From NCBI GenBank assembly GCA_902766575.1, contig CACXED010000119.1, positions 1 to 5,865 on the forward strand: DNA of 5,865 bases, written 5' to 3'. The stretch is from an uncultured Ruminococcus sp. (GTDB lineage: Bacteria > Bacillota > Clostridia > Oscillospirales > CAG-272). Positions within the stretch are counted from its first letter, which is position 1. Each line of letters opens with the position of its first letter. Below the pieces are notes generated by a model. It was given only the letters and a program-made list of their open reading frames with translations, ran no database searches and had not been told where the DNA came from. Below are positions 4,514 to 5,865 of this stretch, piece by piece. The position numbers and the translations under genes are program-made.

Positions 4514-5865
4514 TCAGCCGTTTTTGTAGTTTTCAATGAATTTTTCCAGCTCAGATTCAAGCTGATCTTTCACTGAAGCCCAGCGTGATGCAAAATTAAC
4601 ACCACCTGTATGCATCTCTGACTGTCTGATGACATTGACCGGCTGTCCGATCATGCTTGTGTTTATGTATGCGAAATCGTCCCATGCACTGTCTATCACA
4701 AGATCAAACATTTGACACGATTCGTCGTCGCGAAGATATTTACCCTTCATCGCAACCTCATAGTAGGCAGGGATAACATATTTGTAGCTGTATTCTCCGG
4801 CAAGCTCAAGAAATGCGCCGGCAAGCTCTTTATCCCCGCAGGTCACCGGTATCGCGATCTGAGAATAATCATCGGTAGCAATGCTGCAATACCTTTCCTG
4901 GGCTTCGTCAAACTTGGGCAGCGGAAGTATACCATACTCATCATTGAAGCTGCGCAGCTTCTCAGTAAAGACAAAGGCTTTCGAGACAAATATCTCCTGT
5001 CGGTTTATAAAGGTCATATCGTCCGGCTTGTCCTCGAAGAATATTCCGGGATTACTGTTGAATGCGTCAAAGAAGCTCTCAAATATCGCATCATTGCGCT
5101 CATTGAACATATCCCATTCATATCCGCCGTCCGAAGTCTTTTTTGTCATCGAGACATTGCAGCCGACAGCATATGTATCGAGCGCGCCGTTCAGATTCAG
5201 CCCGTAAAAGTCGTCCTTGTTCTTTATCCCGTCATTGTTCAGATCCTCGTAGACATCCTTTGTCAATCCGAAAAGATAATCCGACGTAAACTCTCCGTCA
5301 AGCACCGTTTTGTAAAGATTTTCATCGGGGAAATAGCTGTCAGCCAGGGTTTTGTTGAAAAAGAGCGCCTGTATTCCCGAGACAGTCGTAAGACAGATGT
5401 CGCCGCTCGCCGTATAGAGCTTTCCATATATTCCGGCATTCTCAACAAACAGACTTCTCCACCATGGGTTAGACAGGTCGAGATACTCGATCTCATGGAG
5501 GCTGCAGAACACGTTCTGAGATGCAATCATCGGCATACAATAGGAATAATAGCTTACGATATCATAAGAACTCGTGCCTGCCATCACATCCTTCACTACA
5601 TCGTTGTTGAACTGTTCATGCTCAGCCCACCCTCCCGGACGGCTGAGAGTTTCAACTTCAATGCCAAGCCGGTCGGACAGCCATAGATTGCGTTCGTAGA
5701 TCGCGTCGTTCATTGTATCGCCGTTCGATTCCTCGGCTGAAAATTCGGCTTTGTATCTCTGTTCATCGCGTGTCAGGACAGTTACCGTTTTTCCGTCGAA
5801 CCTGACGCTTTCGGGAACAGAGGATTTTACCGAAGCGCGTGAACCGTCAGCCCCCTCCGTTTCGG
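4514..5865 (-). CDS. Extracellular solute-binding protein, N-terminus cut by the window edge
   Basis: 449 residues are visible; the reading frame is open to the right edge. The ATG at 5713 is internal: the 50 codons upstream of it (through VRFDGKTVTVLTRDEQRYKAEF) read as the first strand of the binding fold after an acidic linker. The signal peptide and lipid Cys lie beyond the window. The protein is a homologue of the downstream solute-binding lipoprotein, sharing NDAxYxRN, the WW pair, LFFN, YGILPLPKFDEAQ and a VIPAYYE segment in the same order. It probably captures a sugar or oligosaccharide for an ABC importer. An EF-hand-like calcium loop, DLNNDGIKNKDD, is encoded at 5210-5245 (Asp/Asn at positions 1, 3, 5, 9 and Asp at 12), as in several clostridial members of this family. 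It is the first gene of the visible operon. The family is clear; ligand and transporter partners are not visible. Confidence 0.9.
   Translation of the reverse strand, partial: ETEGADGSRASVKSSVPESVRFDGKTVTVLTRDEQRYKAEFSAEESNGDTMNDAIYERNLWLSDRLGIEVETLSRPGGWAEHEQFNNDVVKDVMAGTSSYDIVSYYSYCMPMIASQNVFCSLHEIEYLDLSNPWWRSLFVENAGIYGKLYTASGDICLTTVSGIQALFFNKTLADSYFPDENLYKTVLDGEFTSDYLFGLTKDVYEDLNNDGIKNKDDFYGLNLNGALDTYAVGCNVSMTKKTSDGGYEWDMFNERNDAIFESFFDAFNSNPGIFFEDKPDDMTFINRQEIFVSKAFVFTEKLRSFNDEYGILPLPKFDEAQERYCSIATDDYSQIAIPVTCGDKELAGAFLELAGEYSYKYVIPAYYEVAMKGKYLRDDESCQMFDLVIDSAWDDFAYINTSMIGQPVNVIRQSEMHTGGVNFASRWASVKDQLESELEKFIENYKNG

Noticed and set aside
4712..5686. Long plus-strand open frame (324 codons) opposite the first solute-binding protein
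   Set aside because: It begins at TTG with no ribosome site and its translation resembles no family. It mirrors a clearly coding minus-strand gene.
5713..5713. ATG as the start of the upstream solute-binding protein
   Set aside because: The frame stays open to the window edge with sensible binding-protein sequence, and there is no ribosome site or signal peptide at this ATG.
1..5865. CRISPR array, tRNA, rRNA or insertion sequence
   Set aside because: No regularly spaced repeats, cloverleaf, ribosomal RNA segment or transposase frame was seen on either strand.

Overview
The window looks like chromosomal DNA from a low-to-mid GC Gram-positive gut anaerobe, most likely a clostridial (Oscillospiraceae/Ruminococcaceae-like) bacterium. 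This is inferred from three things: strong AGGAG-type ribosome sites, lipobox substrate-binding proteins of the kind common in these bacteria, and a relaxase of the family carried by clostridial integrative elements. All four supported genes lie on the minus strand, so transcription runs from high to low coordinates.

Right part (5865 down to 2975): two consecutive, mutually homologous extracellular solute-binding proteins, 54 bases apart. The first (4514-5865) runs off the window edge, so its signal peptide is not visible; the second (2975-4459) is a complete lipoprotein. No permease or ATPase gene is in view. A 126-base gap with a perfect 12-bp inverted repeat follows. Next comes a gene for a secreted protein (1832-2848) with a signal peptide, a beta-rich region resembling a concanavalin/LamG-like domain, and a C-terminal hydrophobic anchor with a lysine-rich tail. 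An intrinsic terminator (1784-1820) closes this block. A plausible reading is a glycan or oligosaccharide capture locus at the cell surface, but no substrate can be read from the sequence.

Left part (about 1-1660): a MOBP-type relaxase of a conjugative or mobilizable element (151-1578), with no accessory mobilization gene, integrase or type IV secretion gene in view. Its expected start codon, at ideal distance from an AGGAGG site, reads ATA instead of ATG. A terminator-like hairpin lies directly upstream of that ribosome site. Four hairpins follow one another over the roughly 110 bases downstream of its stop, ending in a strong bidirectional terminator. The boundary between mobile-element DNA and the surface-protein locus probably lies in 1658-1783, but no attachment site could be demonstrated.

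The most notable points are the ATA start with the adjacent hairpin, the duplicated sorting-like motif in the anchored surface protein, the inverted repeat before that gene, and the diverged tandem binding-protein pair, only one of which keeps an EF-hand-like calcium loop.
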